From positions 1 to 35,244 of the forward strand of contig CALXRG010000007.1 in NCBI GenBank assembly GCA_944390825.1: a stretch of DNA of 35,244 bases, in the 5' to 3' direction. Position numbers and translations under genes: made by a program. Below the pieces are notes generated by a model that saw only the letters and a program-made list of their open reading frames with translations, had not been told where the DNA came from and made no database searches. Positions 27,233 through 34,773 of this stretch are shown here, one piece after another. Source of the stretch: an uncultured Akkermansia sp. GTDB taxonomy: Bacteria; Verrucomicrobiota; Verrucomicrobiia; Verrucomicrobiales; Akkermansiaceae. Within the stretch, counting starts at the first letter, position 1; each line of letters starts with the position of its first letter.

Positions 27233-28156
27233 ATGAACAAGATTCTTTCCACCATGATGACGCTGGTAGCCATCACCGCGCCGGCATTTGCCGCCGAATG
27301 GCTCACCGACCTGAACACCGCCAAGCAAAAAGCCGCGCAGGAAGGCAAAGCCATCCTGGCTGATTTCACCGGCTCAGACTGGTGCGGTTACTGCATCCGG
27401 CTCAAGAAAAACGTCTTTGACAAGCCGGAGTTTGCCCAATACGCCGGTGACAAGTTTGTACTGCTGGAGATCGACGTACCGCGCAACCCGAAGTTCAGCC
27501 GCGAGCAGCTGGAAGCCAACGAAAAACTCTGTGAAGAGTATGCCGTATCCGGTTACCCGACCATCATGGTACTGACCAGTCAGGGTGATGTTGCCGGCGG
27601 TTTCGTCGGAGGCATGCCAAACCTCCAAGCCGTGCAGGAAGCACTGGAACCAGGAATTGCCAACGCCAAAGCTCTTGAAGCTGCCTACAAACTCGGCGGA
27701 GACGAGCAACTCAAAGCTCTGTTCAGCGCCTACAGTGCCATTCCGGACGAGCTCAAACCCAGCGCCGCCAAGCTGCGCGACCGAATTGCCGCAGCCGACC
27801 CGGCGAACACTACCGGCGTGCAGAACGAAATCAAAGCCGAAGCGCAACTGCGCGACTTCGAAAGCCGGCTTAGCGGGGCCCAAACCCCCGCCCAGGCACT
27901 GGAAATTCTCAACACGCTGATCCCCGAAGCACTTCCTGCCAACCTTCCCAAACTCATCGACGCCAAGTTCAACCTCCAAATGCTCACCGTTGACAGCGTC
28001 GAAGGCATCGAAGAAATCAAACAAACCCTGCTCAAAATGGCAGAACTCCAGCCGGAAATGAAAGATCAAATCCAAGCCTACATCCAACAAGACTTCAGCG
28101 ATCCGGCAGCCCTCCTGAAAAAAATCCAAAACATGCGCTCGCAACGGGGCATGTAA
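27233..28156 (+). CDS. Secreted thioredoxin-like protein
   Basis: 307 aa. Signal peptide MNKILSTMMTLVAITAPAFAA, then a thioredoxin fold (about 22-135) with the redox motif W50-C51-G-Y-C54 and a cis-proline loop in SGYPTIMVL. The C-terminal half is helical, charged, and of unknown function. The family pattern (TDLNTAKQKAAQEGKAILADFTGSDWCGYC-like) is that of DUF255/thioredoxin_7-type periplasmic disulfide reductases or isomerases, common in Verrucomicrobia. It probably acts in the periplasm on disulfides of exported proteins. No DsbD-type electron donor is adjacent. Transcribed alone. Confidence 0.85.
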   Translation: MNKILSTMMTLVAITAPAFAAEWLTDLNTAKQKAAQEGKAILADFTGSDWCGYCIRLKKNVFDKPEFAQYAGDKFVLLEIDVPRNPKFSREQLEANEKLCEEYAVSGYPTIMVLTSQGDVAGGFVGGMPNLQAVQEALEPGIANAKALEAAYKLGGDEQLKALFSAYSAIPDELKPSAAKLRDRIAAADPANTTGVQNEIKAEAQLRDFESRLSGAQTPAQALEILNTLIPEALPANLPKLIDAKFNLQMLTVDSVEGIEEIKQTLLKMAELQPEMKDQIQAYIQQDFSDPAALLKKIQNMRSQRGM

Positions 28157-28163
28157 AACCGGA

Positions 28164-28193
28164 GGGGGGGGCACCGCCACCCGCCGCCCCCCC
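28164..28193 (+). terminator. Possible GC-rich terminator of the thioredoxin-like gene
   Basis: G7 (28164-28170) pairs with C7 (28187-28193), flanked by CCGG on both sides, shortly after the stop codon. No T-tract. Confidence 0.35.
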
Positions 28194-28296
28194 TTCACCG
28201 GAAACAGCACCGCATTCCCCCCGCACACCCCGGGCAAAACCGCCCGCGGGTGTGTCTTGTTATTATCGCATACACGGTACATTTGCCATAGAGCAC

Positions 28297-28325
28297 TTGA
28301 CAATGGCACGTTCCGGGTGTATGAC
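28297..28325 (+). promoter_or_regulatory. Promoter of the MATE gene (predicted near-leaderless)
   Basis: TTGACA (28297-28302), 17-base spacer, TATGAC (28320-28325), eight bases before the ATG at 28334. If translation starts at the next in-frame ATG (28349) the leader would be about 17 bases. Confidence 0.5.
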
Positions 28326-28333
28326 ACAGCCAT

Positions 28334-29719
28334 ATGCCAAGAGCCCAGATGCTACAGAACCTGGAGCGGAAGCCTATTCGCCAGCTGCTTCTGCAATACT
28401 CTCTGCCAGCCGTCATCGGCATGGCTGCCACATCTGCCTACAACCTGATCGACGCCATGTACGTCGGCCAGTGGTGCAGCCCGTACGCCGTCGCTGCCCT
28501 GGCACTGGTCTTCCCCGTCATGAACCTGACCGTAGCCGCCGGCACGCTGGTCGGGCTTGGAGCCGCCGCGAACATCTCCATCATCCTGGGACAGCAGGAC
28601 TACGACCGCGCCTTCCGCGTCATGGGCACCTGCATGATCCTCGGCCTCATCGTCGGCATACTGGTAGGTTGGGTACCCTGCCTGTGGCTGCGGGAGATTC
28701 TGCAATTTTTCGGAGCTGAAGGCAAGGCACTTGATGAAGCATACGACTTCCTGCTCGTCATCATGCTTGGTTTCCCCATCAGCACCAACTTCATGAACCT
28801 CAACCACCTGATGCGCGCCAGCGGCTACCCGAAAAAAGCCATGATGAGCCTGCTCATCACCATGGTAGTCAACATCGCCGTAGCGCCCATCCTCATGCTG
28901 GGCTTCAACATGGGCGTGATGGGCGCCGCCCTGGCCACCATACTGGCACAGTGCGCAGGCTTCGTCTGGGTATGCGCGCACTACTGCAACCGCCGCAGCG
29001 TCCTGCACTTCAAACGCGGCATCTACAAACTCAACGGCGTCATCGTCAGGCGCATTCTGGCCGTCGGCCTGGCACCCTGCCTGCTCAACATCGTAGGCTG
29101 CGTCGTCGTCGTGGTATTCAACCACATGTTTCTCGCCTACGAAGGACAAATGGGCGTAGGTGCCTTTGGCGTCGTCAACCGCACCATGTTCTTCTTCGTC
29201 ATGGTCGTCCTGGGCATCGCTCAAGGCATGCAACCCATCGTGGGCTATAATCTGGGCATGGGCCAATTCAGCCGCGTGCGGCGGGCGCTCAAACTCGCGA
29301 TGCTCTGCGGCATAAGCGTAACCACGCTCGGCTTCCTGCTGGTACAGATCTTCCCCCGCGAAATCCTGGAATGCTTTGCCGACGACTCAAGCGGCGGCGA
29401 AGCCTCACGCCTCATCCAGCTTGGAACCGACGGCATCCGCCTCTACTCACTCTTCTTCCCGCTTGTCGGGGTTCAGATTGTCTCCTTCAACTTCTTCCAA
29501 GCCATCAGCAAGCCCGTCATGAGCATCTTCCTTGGCCTGACGCGCCAGCTGATCTTCCTGCTTCCCTGTCTGCTCATTCTGCCCCATTTCTGGGGTGAGA
29601 AAGGCATATGGCTCACACAGGCCGCCGCAGACCTGATGTCCATCTCCCTGAGCTTCGTCATTCTCACACTGTACATACGCCGCCACCTGCCGAAAAAAGA
29701 CGTCAGCTTCGACCGCTGA
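28334..29719 (+). CDS. MATE family efflux transporter
   Basis: 461 aa with about twelve transmembrane helices arranged as two six-helix halves, beginning LLLQYSLPAVIGMAATSAYNLIDAMYVG, a typical start of MatE domains. These inner-membrane antiporters export organic cations, drugs or metabolites in exchange for Na+ or H+. The second half begins near GVIVRRILAVGLAPCLLNIVG. The substrate cannot be deduced. Start at 28334 chosen as the first ATG; 28349 is an alternative. Transcribed alone. Confidence 0.92.
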   Translation: MPRAQMLQNLERKPIRQLLLQYSLPAVIGMAATSAYNLIDAMYVGQWCSPYAVAALALVFPVMNLTVAAGTLVGLGAAANISIILGQQDYDRAFRVMGTCMILGLIVGILVGWVPCLWLREILQFFGAEGKALDEAYDFLLVIMLGFPISTNFMNLNHLMRASGYPKKAMMSLLITMVVNIAVAPILMLGFNMGVMGAALATILAQCAGFVWVCAHYCNRRSVLHFKRGIYKLNGVIVRRILAVGLAPCLLNIVGCVVVVVFNHMFLAYEGQMGVGAFGVVNRTMFFFVMVVLGIAQGMQPIVGYNLGMGQFSRVRRALKLAMLCGISVTTLGFLLVQIFPREILECFADDSSGGEASRLIQLGTDGIRLYSLFFPLVGVQIVSFNFFQAISKPVMSIFLGLTRQLIFLLPCLLILPHFWGEKGIWLTQAAADLMSISLSFVILTLYIRRHLPKKDVSFDR

Positions 29720-29860
29720 GCCACCCCAAATCCCGCGCCATCCAGCAGCCACACCACCCCGCGGCAACTCCGCGGAGTGACCTGCCCGCGGCAGCCCTCT
29801 CCCGGCCCCAAAAACAAAGCACACCCGCAACACAAAGACACTTTCTTTCCCATCCAAGGC

Positions 29861-29889
29861 TTGACACCGCGGCTCGTAATGCGTACACT
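29861..29889 (+). promoter_or_regulatory. Promoter of rdgB
   Basis: TTGACA (29861-29866), 17-base spacer, TACACT (29884-29889), about 33 bases of leader. Confidence 0.65.
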
Positions 29890-29928
29890 CTGTGTGCATT
29901 CCGCACATAACACCACTGCACCATCACC

Positions 29929-30519
29929 ATGAGCCGCACGACCCTCATCATTGCCACGCGCAATGCCCACAAGGCCCGCGAAATCGCCGCCATCCTCCCC
30001 GAGAACTACGACGTCAAAACCCTGGCCGACTATCCCGAAGCCCCCGAAGTCGATGAATGCGGCCTCACCTTTGCCGATAACGCCAGGCTCAAATCCTGCG
30101 GTGTCTCCGCCGTCCTGCCGGGACTCGTCCTGGCAGATGATTCCGGCCTCTGCGTCGACGCCCTGCGCGGCGCCCCCGGCGTTCTCTCGGCCCGCTACGC
30201 CGGCGAGCACGGCAACGACGCCGCCAACAACAGCAAACTCATTGCCGAGCTCAAATCCCGCCCCGGCAAAGCCCCCTTCACCGCGCGCTTTGTCTGCGCC
30301 ATGAGCCTCGCCCAGAACGGCCGGGAAATCGCCTCCTTCTCCGGCACCGTCGAAGGCCAAATCACCCTCACACCCGCCGGCGACTTTGGCTTCGGCTACG
30401 ACCCGCTCTTCATCCCAAACGGCTTTGACTGCACCTTCGCCGAGCTGCCCCCCAAAATCAAAAACCGCATCTCCCACCGCAGCCGCGCCCTGTCCCAACT
30501 CGCAACCCATCTGCAGTAA
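29929..30519 (+). CDS. rdgB: XTP/dITP diphosphatase (non-canonical purine NTP pyrophosphatase)
   Basis: Hydrolyses dITP, ITP and XTP to monophosphates, keeping deaminated purines out of DNA and RNA. 196 aa, the usual length of the Ham1/RdgB family. Signatures are IIATRNAHKAREI at the N-terminus, the LADDSGLCVDAL catalytic and metal segment, GAPGVLSARYAGEHG, FGFGYDPLF, and the C-terminal SHRSRAL. Cytosolic, no Shine-Dalgarno. The stop codon lies in an imperfect 21-bp tandem repeat. Confidence 0.96.
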   Translation: MSRTTLIIATRNAHKAREIAAILPENYDVKTLADYPEAPEVDECGLTFADNARLKSCGVSAVLPGLVLADDSGLCVDALRGAPGVLSARYAGEHGNDAANNSKLIAELKSRPGKAPFTARFVCAMSLAQNGREIASFSGTVEGQITLTPAGDFGFGYDPLFIPNGFDCTFAELPPKIKNRISHRSRALSQLATHLQ

Positions 30520-30558
30520 CACGGCGCTCACCCGCAATAACACGGTGCACACCCGTCC
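30517..30558 (+). repeat. Imperfect 21-bp tandem duplication spanning the rdgB stop
   Basis: Two adjacent 21-bp units (30517-30537, 30538-30558) share 16 of the first 18 bases, each beginning TAACACGG. The first TAA is the rdgB stop codon. Confidence 0.6.
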
Positions 30559-30711
30559 ACCCAGGACGCCCATACCCAGTCATCGCATCATCCGCCGGCA
30601 AACGAAATCTCCGCTCCGCCCGGCGGTCCATCCCACGCCAAGCCATACAGCCCCCCACCGGCGGCTCCCTCCCCCTCACAAGGCCCGCATCAACCCCGCG
30701 TTAAGCCCCCC
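30559..30711. other. Intergenic stretch between convergent rdgB and fabG
   Basis: C-rich sequence without a supported gene. With the flanking repeat and terminator it makes up the roughly 310 bases between the two stop codons. Confidence 0.35.
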
Positions 30712-30748
30712 AAAAAAAGCCTGCGCCGACTCCAGTCAGCGCAGGCTT
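30712..30748 (-). terminator. Intrinsic terminator of fabG
   Basis: On the minus strand a 10-bp stem (30717-30726 with 30739-30748) is followed by a run of seven T (complement of 30712-30718, partly shared with the stem). Classical Rho-independent form about 80 bases past the stop. Confidence 0.8.
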
Positions 30749-30830
30749 CACTCATATCAAAACAAAGCGGCACACGGTACGCACGGCACCTGGCACAGGC
30801 ACAGGCGCGGCGGGCACCAGCCGCGTAAGC

Positions 30831-31577
30831 TCACATGGTCATACCGCCATCGCACACCAGCACCTGACCGGTGATGTAACGGGCCTCATCCGAAGCCAGG
30901 AACAGCGCGCAACCCGCGATATCCTCCGGCCTGCCCATATCACCCAGCGGGATGCGGGCCAGCAGCGCCTCGCGAGCCTTCTCGGGAATAGCATCCGTCA
31001 TCTCCGTTGCGATGAAACCGGGGGCGATCGCATTGCAAGTCACCTTACGGCTTGCAAGCTCCTGAGCCACCGCCTTTGTAAAGCCGATCACACCGGCCTT
31101 GGAAGCCGCATAATTCGTCTGACCGGCATTACCCGTGATACCCACAATAGAACTCATATTGATGATACGCCCGGCACTGCTGCGCATCAGCGTACGCTGG
31201 AACGCCTTGACAAACAGGAACACACTCTTGAGATTCGTATTGATCACCGCATCCCAATCCGCCTCCTTCATACGCATCAGCAAACCGTCCTTTGTGATAC
31301 CCGCATTGTTCACCAGAATATCCACCGTCGGGTACTCAGCCAAAATCTCCTTCACACAAGCCTCCACAGCCGCAGCATCCGCCACATCACACGGGAACGC
31401 CTTGCAGCTGCCCGGGAACTCCGCATTAATCGCATCCGCCGCTCCCCCGCACGACGCAGGATTACGCGAAATCAGCACCACCTTGGCGCCCTCCTCAGCA
31501 AAACGGCGGGCCACAGCATTACCAATACCGCGACCGGCACCCGTCACAACAGCAATTTTACCAGCGAGTCTGTTCAT
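30831..31577 (-). CDS. fabG: 3-oxoacyl-[acyl-carrier-protein] reductase
   Basis: NADPH-dependent reduction of beta-ketoacyl-ACP in type II fatty acid synthesis, cytosolic. 248 aa short-chain dehydrogenase with the cofactor loop TGAGRGIG (12-19), NNAG (90-93), N114, and the catalytic Ser143-Tyr156-Lys160 in SSIVGITGNAGQTNYAASK. The C-terminal GFIATEMTDAIPEKAREALLARIPLGDMGRPEDIA block is characteristic of FabG rather than other SDRs. Divergent from fabD across 262 bases; other fab genes are not in the window. Predicted near-leaderless mRNA. Confidence 0.95.
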   Translation of the reverse strand: MNRLAGKIAVVTGAGRGIGNAVARRFAEEGAKVVLISRNPASCGGAADAINAEFPGSCKAFPCDVADAAAVEACVKEILAEYPTVDILVNNAGITKDGLLMRMKEADWDAVINTNLKSVFLFVKAFQRTLMRSSAGRIINMSSIVGITGNAGQTNYAASKAGVIGFTKAVAQELASRKVTCNAIAPGFIATEMTDAIPEKAREALLARIPLGDMGRPEDIAGCALFLASDEARYITGQVLVCDGGMTM

Positions 31578-31586
31578 GGTAGCATG

Positions 31587-31615
31587 ATTCTACCCGACCC
31601 GGTGCACCTTGGCAA
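31587..31615 (-). promoter_or_regulatory. Promoter of fabG (predicted near-leaderless)
   Basis: On the minus strand TTGCCA (31610-31615), 17-base spacer, TAGAAT (31587-31592), nine bases before the ATG at 31577. Hexamers and spacing are identical to the hppA promoter. Confidence 0.65.
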
Positions 31616-31781
31616 GCACATTCTGCCGCGAAAAACCCTTCCCGCCAAGCATGCGCAATGCGCCAAATAAAACGTACCGAAAGCACCGCACCTCACGCAA
31701 CCATCAGCTTGCACGCCACAAGTTCCACAGAAAACCCACCCAAGCAGCATAGCCTCTACCCTGCGGGGGTACCGATTATGC

Positions 31782-31810
31782 TTGACGGAGCACGCACGAG
31801 CAGCTAACAT
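31782..31810 (+). promoter_or_regulatory. Promoter of fabD
   Basis: TTGACG (31782-31787), 17-base spacer, TAACAT (31805-31810), about 23 bases of leader. Confidence 0.6.
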
Positions 31811-31839
31811 GGACTCGCGCTGGAAACGCCACCGTTCAT

Positions 31840-32766
31840 ATGAAAGCAGTACTTCTTTTCCCCGGACAAGGAGCCCAGAAAGTGGGCATGGGCAAGGACC
31901 TCTACGACGCCTATCCCGAGGCACGCGAGATGATGGAGAAAGCGAACGAAGCCCTCGGCTTCCCGCTCACTCAAGTAATGTTTGAAGGCCCGGACACCGA
32001 GCTGACCCGCACCTGCTACTGCCAGCCCGCGCTCTACCTGCACGGCCTGGCCCTCTGGAAGCTGCTCAGCAGCGCCGTAGCCATCGAGCCCGTCGCCGCC
32101 GCCGGCCTCTCCCTCGGTGAGTTCACCGCCCACGCCGCCGCCGGCACCTTCACCATGGAAGACGGCCTCAAACTCGTCCAGAAGCGCGGCGCCTACATGG
32201 AAGAAGCCTGCCAGGCCGCCCCGAGCACCATGGCCGCCATGATCGGCGGCAGCGACGACGCCGTCCAGAAACTCGCCGACGAATGCGGCATTGACGTCGC
32301 CAACTACAACTGCCCCGGCCAGACCGTCGTCTCCGGCTCCGTCGAAGGCGTCGACAAAGCCGTTGCCGGCGCCAAAGCCGCCGGCTTCAAACTCGCCAAG
32401 AAACTCAACGTCGCCGGCGCCTACCACAGCCGCTACATGAAGAGCGCCCAGGAGAAACTCCTCCCCGAGCTCACCGCCACCCCGATGCAAACCCCGGCCG
32501 TGCCCGTCTACTGCAACTTCGAAGCCCGGCCTGTCACCGGCCCGGACGACGTCCGCGCCATGCTTGGCGCCCAAGTCTGCGGCTCCGTCCGCTGGGCTGC
32601 CTGCATGCAGGACCTCATCGCCAAAGGCGAGCGCCTCTTCATCGAAATGGGCCCGGGCAAAACGCTGGCCGGCATGATGGGCCGCATCTGCAAAGAAGCC
32701 AAAGTCATCTCCATCGAGGACGCCGCCAGCCTCCAGGCCGCCATCGAGGAACTCAAAGCCCTCTAA
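31840..32766 (+). CDS. fabD: Malonyl-CoA:ACP transacylase
   Basis: Transfers malonyl from CoA to acyl-carrier protein, supplying extender units for fatty acid synthesis. 308 aa. FPGQGAQ near the N-terminus, the nucleophile Ser91 in GLSLGE, and the catalytic His196 in GAYHSRYM are all present, along with the C-terminal EMGPGKTLAGM. The usual TQPAL segment reads CQPAL. Divergent from fabG; followed by a strong intrinsic terminator. Confidence 0.96.
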   Translation: MKAVLLFPGQGAQKVGMGKDLYDAYPEAREMMEKANEALGFPLTQVMFEGPDTELTRTCYCQPALYLHGLALWKLLSSAVAIEPVAAAGLSLGEFTAHAAAGTFTMEDGLKLVQKRGAYMEEACQAAPSTMAAMIGGSDDAVQKLADECGIDVANYNCPGQTVVSGSVEGVDKAVAGAKAAGFKLAKKLNVAGAYHSRYMKSAQEKLLPELTATPMQTPAVPVYCNFEARPVTGPDDVRAMLGAQVCGSVRWAACMQDLIAKGERLFIEMGPGKTLAGMMGRICKEAKVISIEDAASLQAAIEELKAL

Positions 32767-32829
32767 AAACCGGCTCCCATTTATCCGATGCTCACGCGTT
32801 CTGATGGGCGCGTCCTGAGTTTTCCGCCG

Positions 32830-32864
32830 CTCCCCGCCGCGTTCACTCGCGGCGGGGAGTTTTT
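32830..32864 (+). terminator. Intrinsic terminator of fabD
   Basis: Perfect 12-bp GC-rich stem (32830-32841 with 32848-32859), 6-base loop, then TTTTT (32860-32864). The strongest Rho-independent terminator in the window. Confidence 0.9.
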
Positions 32865-32934
32865 GCATTGACCAGCTTCCGTACCCTAAGTCTCTATTAT
32901 TCCACCGACGCAGGCCCCTTCTTTTGCAGGAAGC

Positions 32935-32962
32935 TTGACACCGTATGGAAACCTGCTAGTAT
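32935..32962 (+). promoter_or_regulatory. Promoter of the AAA ATPase gene (predicted leaderless)
   Basis: TTGACA (32935-32940), 16-base spacer, TAGTAT (32957-32962). Six bases separate it from the ATG at 32969, so transcription should begin at or within the start codon. Confidence 0.6.
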
Positions 32963-32968
32963 ACCCTC

Positions 32969-34021
32969 ATGATAAAGACCCTCCGAGTGAAAGACTTTAC
33001 GCGTTTTGACAACGCAACATTGAGTTTTTCCCGTAATCTGAACGTTTTTGCCGGGCAGAATGGTACAGGCAAATCGCAGCTGATGAAGTTGCTTTATGTC
33101 AACCTGCGTTCACTGATGCGAGACAAAAACGGTCAGGAAGTGCTCAGCAAAACATATCTGGAAACAGCCATAGCACGAAAACTTAAAGGCGTCTTCCGAC
33201 CTGACACATTGGGACGGCTCACCCGCCGTCAGCAAGGGCAGCGCCGGGCCGAGGTAGAAATGACCCTGAGGGACAAAACATCACTGGCATATTCCTTCTC
33301 AACCCGGTCAACAGAAGCCGTTGTTGTAGAAACATGCCCTTCTGTCTGGAATGAGGACCTGAGCGTTTTTCTCCCAACGCGCGAGATGCTTTCCCTCTAC
33401 CCGAATTTTGTCAGCATCTACGAAAGCGTCGAAATACCCTTTGAAGAAACATGGCGCGATCTGGCTCTCATGCTGGGCCGCCCACTGCGTACAGGGCCGC
33501 GGTTCAAGGAAATCAACAACCTGCTGGCTCCATTGGAAGCAGAGGACGTCTTGGGCGGAAGTGTTGTCCTGGAGCACGGACGTTTCTATCTGCGCAGCGC
33601 AGAAGGCAAGCTGGAAGCCCATCTTCTGGCCGAAGGCATGCGGAAAATCGCCACAATTGCCCAACTGATTGCCAACGGCTCCCTGACACAAGGCTCCGTA
33701 CTGTTCTGGGATGAGCCGGAGGCCAATCTCAACCCCACCCTCATCCGAAAGGTAGCGCACACAATTATGGCCCTCGTGCGGCAAGGCACGCAGGTTTTCA
33801 TTGCGACGCACAGCCTATTCCTGTTGCGTGAACTGTATCTGGCCAGTCATCAGGATTCGTGTCCCGGGATCTCCAGCTACTTTTCCCTGATTCCGGAAGA
33901 AAACGGCCGGCTGCGTATATCCTCGGCTGAGGACCTCAACGCTCTGGAACACCTTGCTTCACTTGATGCACAAGTTGCTCAGGATGAGCAACTCCTCGAA
34001 CTCTTCAGCCATGGCATCTGA
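32969..34021 (+). CDS. AAA ATPase (AAA_21/SMC-like), candidate defence protein
   Basis: 350 aa. Walker A GQNGTGKS (29-36), a signature-like AEGMRK segment, Walker B VLFWDEPEANLNP (D248, E249), and the switch His in ATHS (H281). The layout, with an ABC/SMC-type head and a short insertion between the Walker motifs, is that of the AAA_21/OLD-like ATPases that often partner with nucleases in phage defence. No TOPRIM domain follows in this protein; instead a separate gene for a putative PD-(D/E)xK nuclease begins 10 bases before its stop codon (ATG at 34011). By eye the pair is poorer in G+C than the fab genes, hinting at transfer. Defence is an inference from architecture. Confidence 0.85.
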   Translation: MIKTLRVKDFTRFDNATLSFSRNLNVFAGQNGTGKSQLMKLLYVNLRSLMRDKNGQEVLSKTYLETAIARKLKGVFRPDTLGRLTRRQQGQRRAEVEMTLRDKTSLAYSFSTRSTEAVVVETCPSVWNEDLSVFLPTREMLSLYPNFVSIYESVEIPFEETWRDLALMLGRPLRTGPRFKEINNLLAPLEAEDVLGGSVVLEHGRFYLRSAEGKLEAHLLAEGMRKIATIAQLIANGSLTQGSVLFWDEPEANLNPTLIRKVAHTIMALVRQGTQVFIATHSLFLLRELYLASHQDSCPGISSYFSLIPEENGRLRISSAEDLNALEHLASLDAQVAQDEQLLELFSHGI

Positions 34022-34085
34022 ACTTCCCATGGCGTTCCGTCTCACGGTGGACCAAAGCATTACATTCGTTTGGCAAAAAGGTTGA
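34011..34085 (+). other. Out-of-frame 5' part of the nuclease gene
   Basis: ATG at 34011 overlaps the end of the ATPase gene and reads 24 codons (MASELPMAFRLTVDQSITF then VWQKG) before a stop. The final codons cross an A5 run (34075-34079). Removing one A would join it to the nuclease frame with VWQKVEFIDFDNW, a smooth strand-like join. I take it as the true N-terminus, separated by a frameshift. Confidence 0.5.
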
Positions 34086-34140
34086 GTTTATCGATTTTGA
34101 CAACTGGGTCCAACACCATGGCGGGACAAGAGGAAATGCC

Positions 34141-34584
34141 ATGAGTCGTGTCGATCTCATGGCCAAAGCTCCTGAGCAATCCCAGGTTCAGTGGTTGATC
34201 GAAGTAAAAGACTTTCGTCGATTGAGCCGCACACCTAACGACCGCAACACCATTTATCTGCATGATACCCTCCGCCGAAAAATCATCGACAGCCTGGATT
34301 ACATAGCCTGCGATGAAGCACCGGCGGCCCTGGCCGGCATGGCCCCCTCATGCACAAAGCCGAACTTTGTGTTTCATTGCGAACTGCCTCCTGCCGGGAA
34401 ATACCGCTTCGTCTTCCCTACCAATTATCCCCTATCGGCCATCCAACAACTAAAGCCGTTATTGCCTCCTGAGCGAGTTGGCCTCTTGTTTGCCGTCAAC
34501 GCCAAACAACTGGAAAACCACCCCCACATACCCTGGCGGGCAGAACTGAACGACCGCCGCAGCAATCAACAGCAAACCAACTGA
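34141..34584 (+). CDS. Putative PD-(D/E)xK nuclease, partner of the ATPase; 5' end frameshifted
   Basis: 147 aa from the first in-frame ATG. D5 in SRVDLMA and E21-V-K23 in WLIEVKDFR make the D...ExK metal-binding core of PD-(D/E)xK nucleases, followed by a helix with Arg and Lys residues and a HCELPP...KYRFVFP segment. Starting at 34141 would leave the catalytic Asp almost at the N-terminus with no preceding strand or helix. The same frame is open and protein-like upstream to about 34081 (VEFIDFDNWVQHHGG), but has no ATG, GTG or TTG there, so the functional gene probably starts at 34011 with a one-base shift in an A5 run. No exact family name recognised. Confidence 0.65.
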   Translation: MSRVDLMAKAPEQSQVQWLIEVKDFRRLSRTPNDRNTIYLHDTLRRKIIDSLDYIACDEAPAALAGMAPSCTKPNFVFHCELPPAGKYRFVFPTNYPLSAIQQLKPLLPPERVGLLFAVNAKQLENHPHIPWRAELNDRRSNQQQTN

Positions 34585-34677
34585 CGCATCACAAGCCTGT
34601 ACACAAATACACAGCACCACCCAGCCATCTCAACCCCGGCCTCATGGTGCAACACAGCTCGCGTCCACCCACAAAAT

Positions 34678-34709
34678 CGCCCCGCTGTGCCGGAAGCTGC
34701 AGCGGGGCG
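34678..34709. terminator. Second hairpin, between nuclease gene and metY
   Basis: Perfect 10-bp stem (34678-34687 with 34700-34709) with a 12-base loop. On the minus strand it is followed by ATTTTG, so it may back up the metY terminator; on the plus strand it may end the nuclease transcript. Confidence 0.5.
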
Positions 34710-34718
34710 CTGGAAAAG

Positions 34719-34759
34719 AAAAAACGAGGCTGTACCCGCCACGTGGCGGGCAAAGCCTC
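34719..34759 (-). terminator. Intrinsic terminator of metY
   Basis: On the minus strand a two-part stem, GAGGCT (34754-34759 with 34726-34731) then CCCGCC (34745-34750 with 34735-34740) closed by an ACGT loop, is followed by G and six T. Immediately downstream of the stop codon at 34774. Confidence 0.85.
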
Positions 34760-34773
34760 ATCCGACCGGAGGT

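Noticed and set aside
28352..29266. 304-codon frame antisense to the MATE gene
   Set aside because: His/Asp/Glu/Ala-rich shadow of a membrane-protein gene; no domain or start signal.
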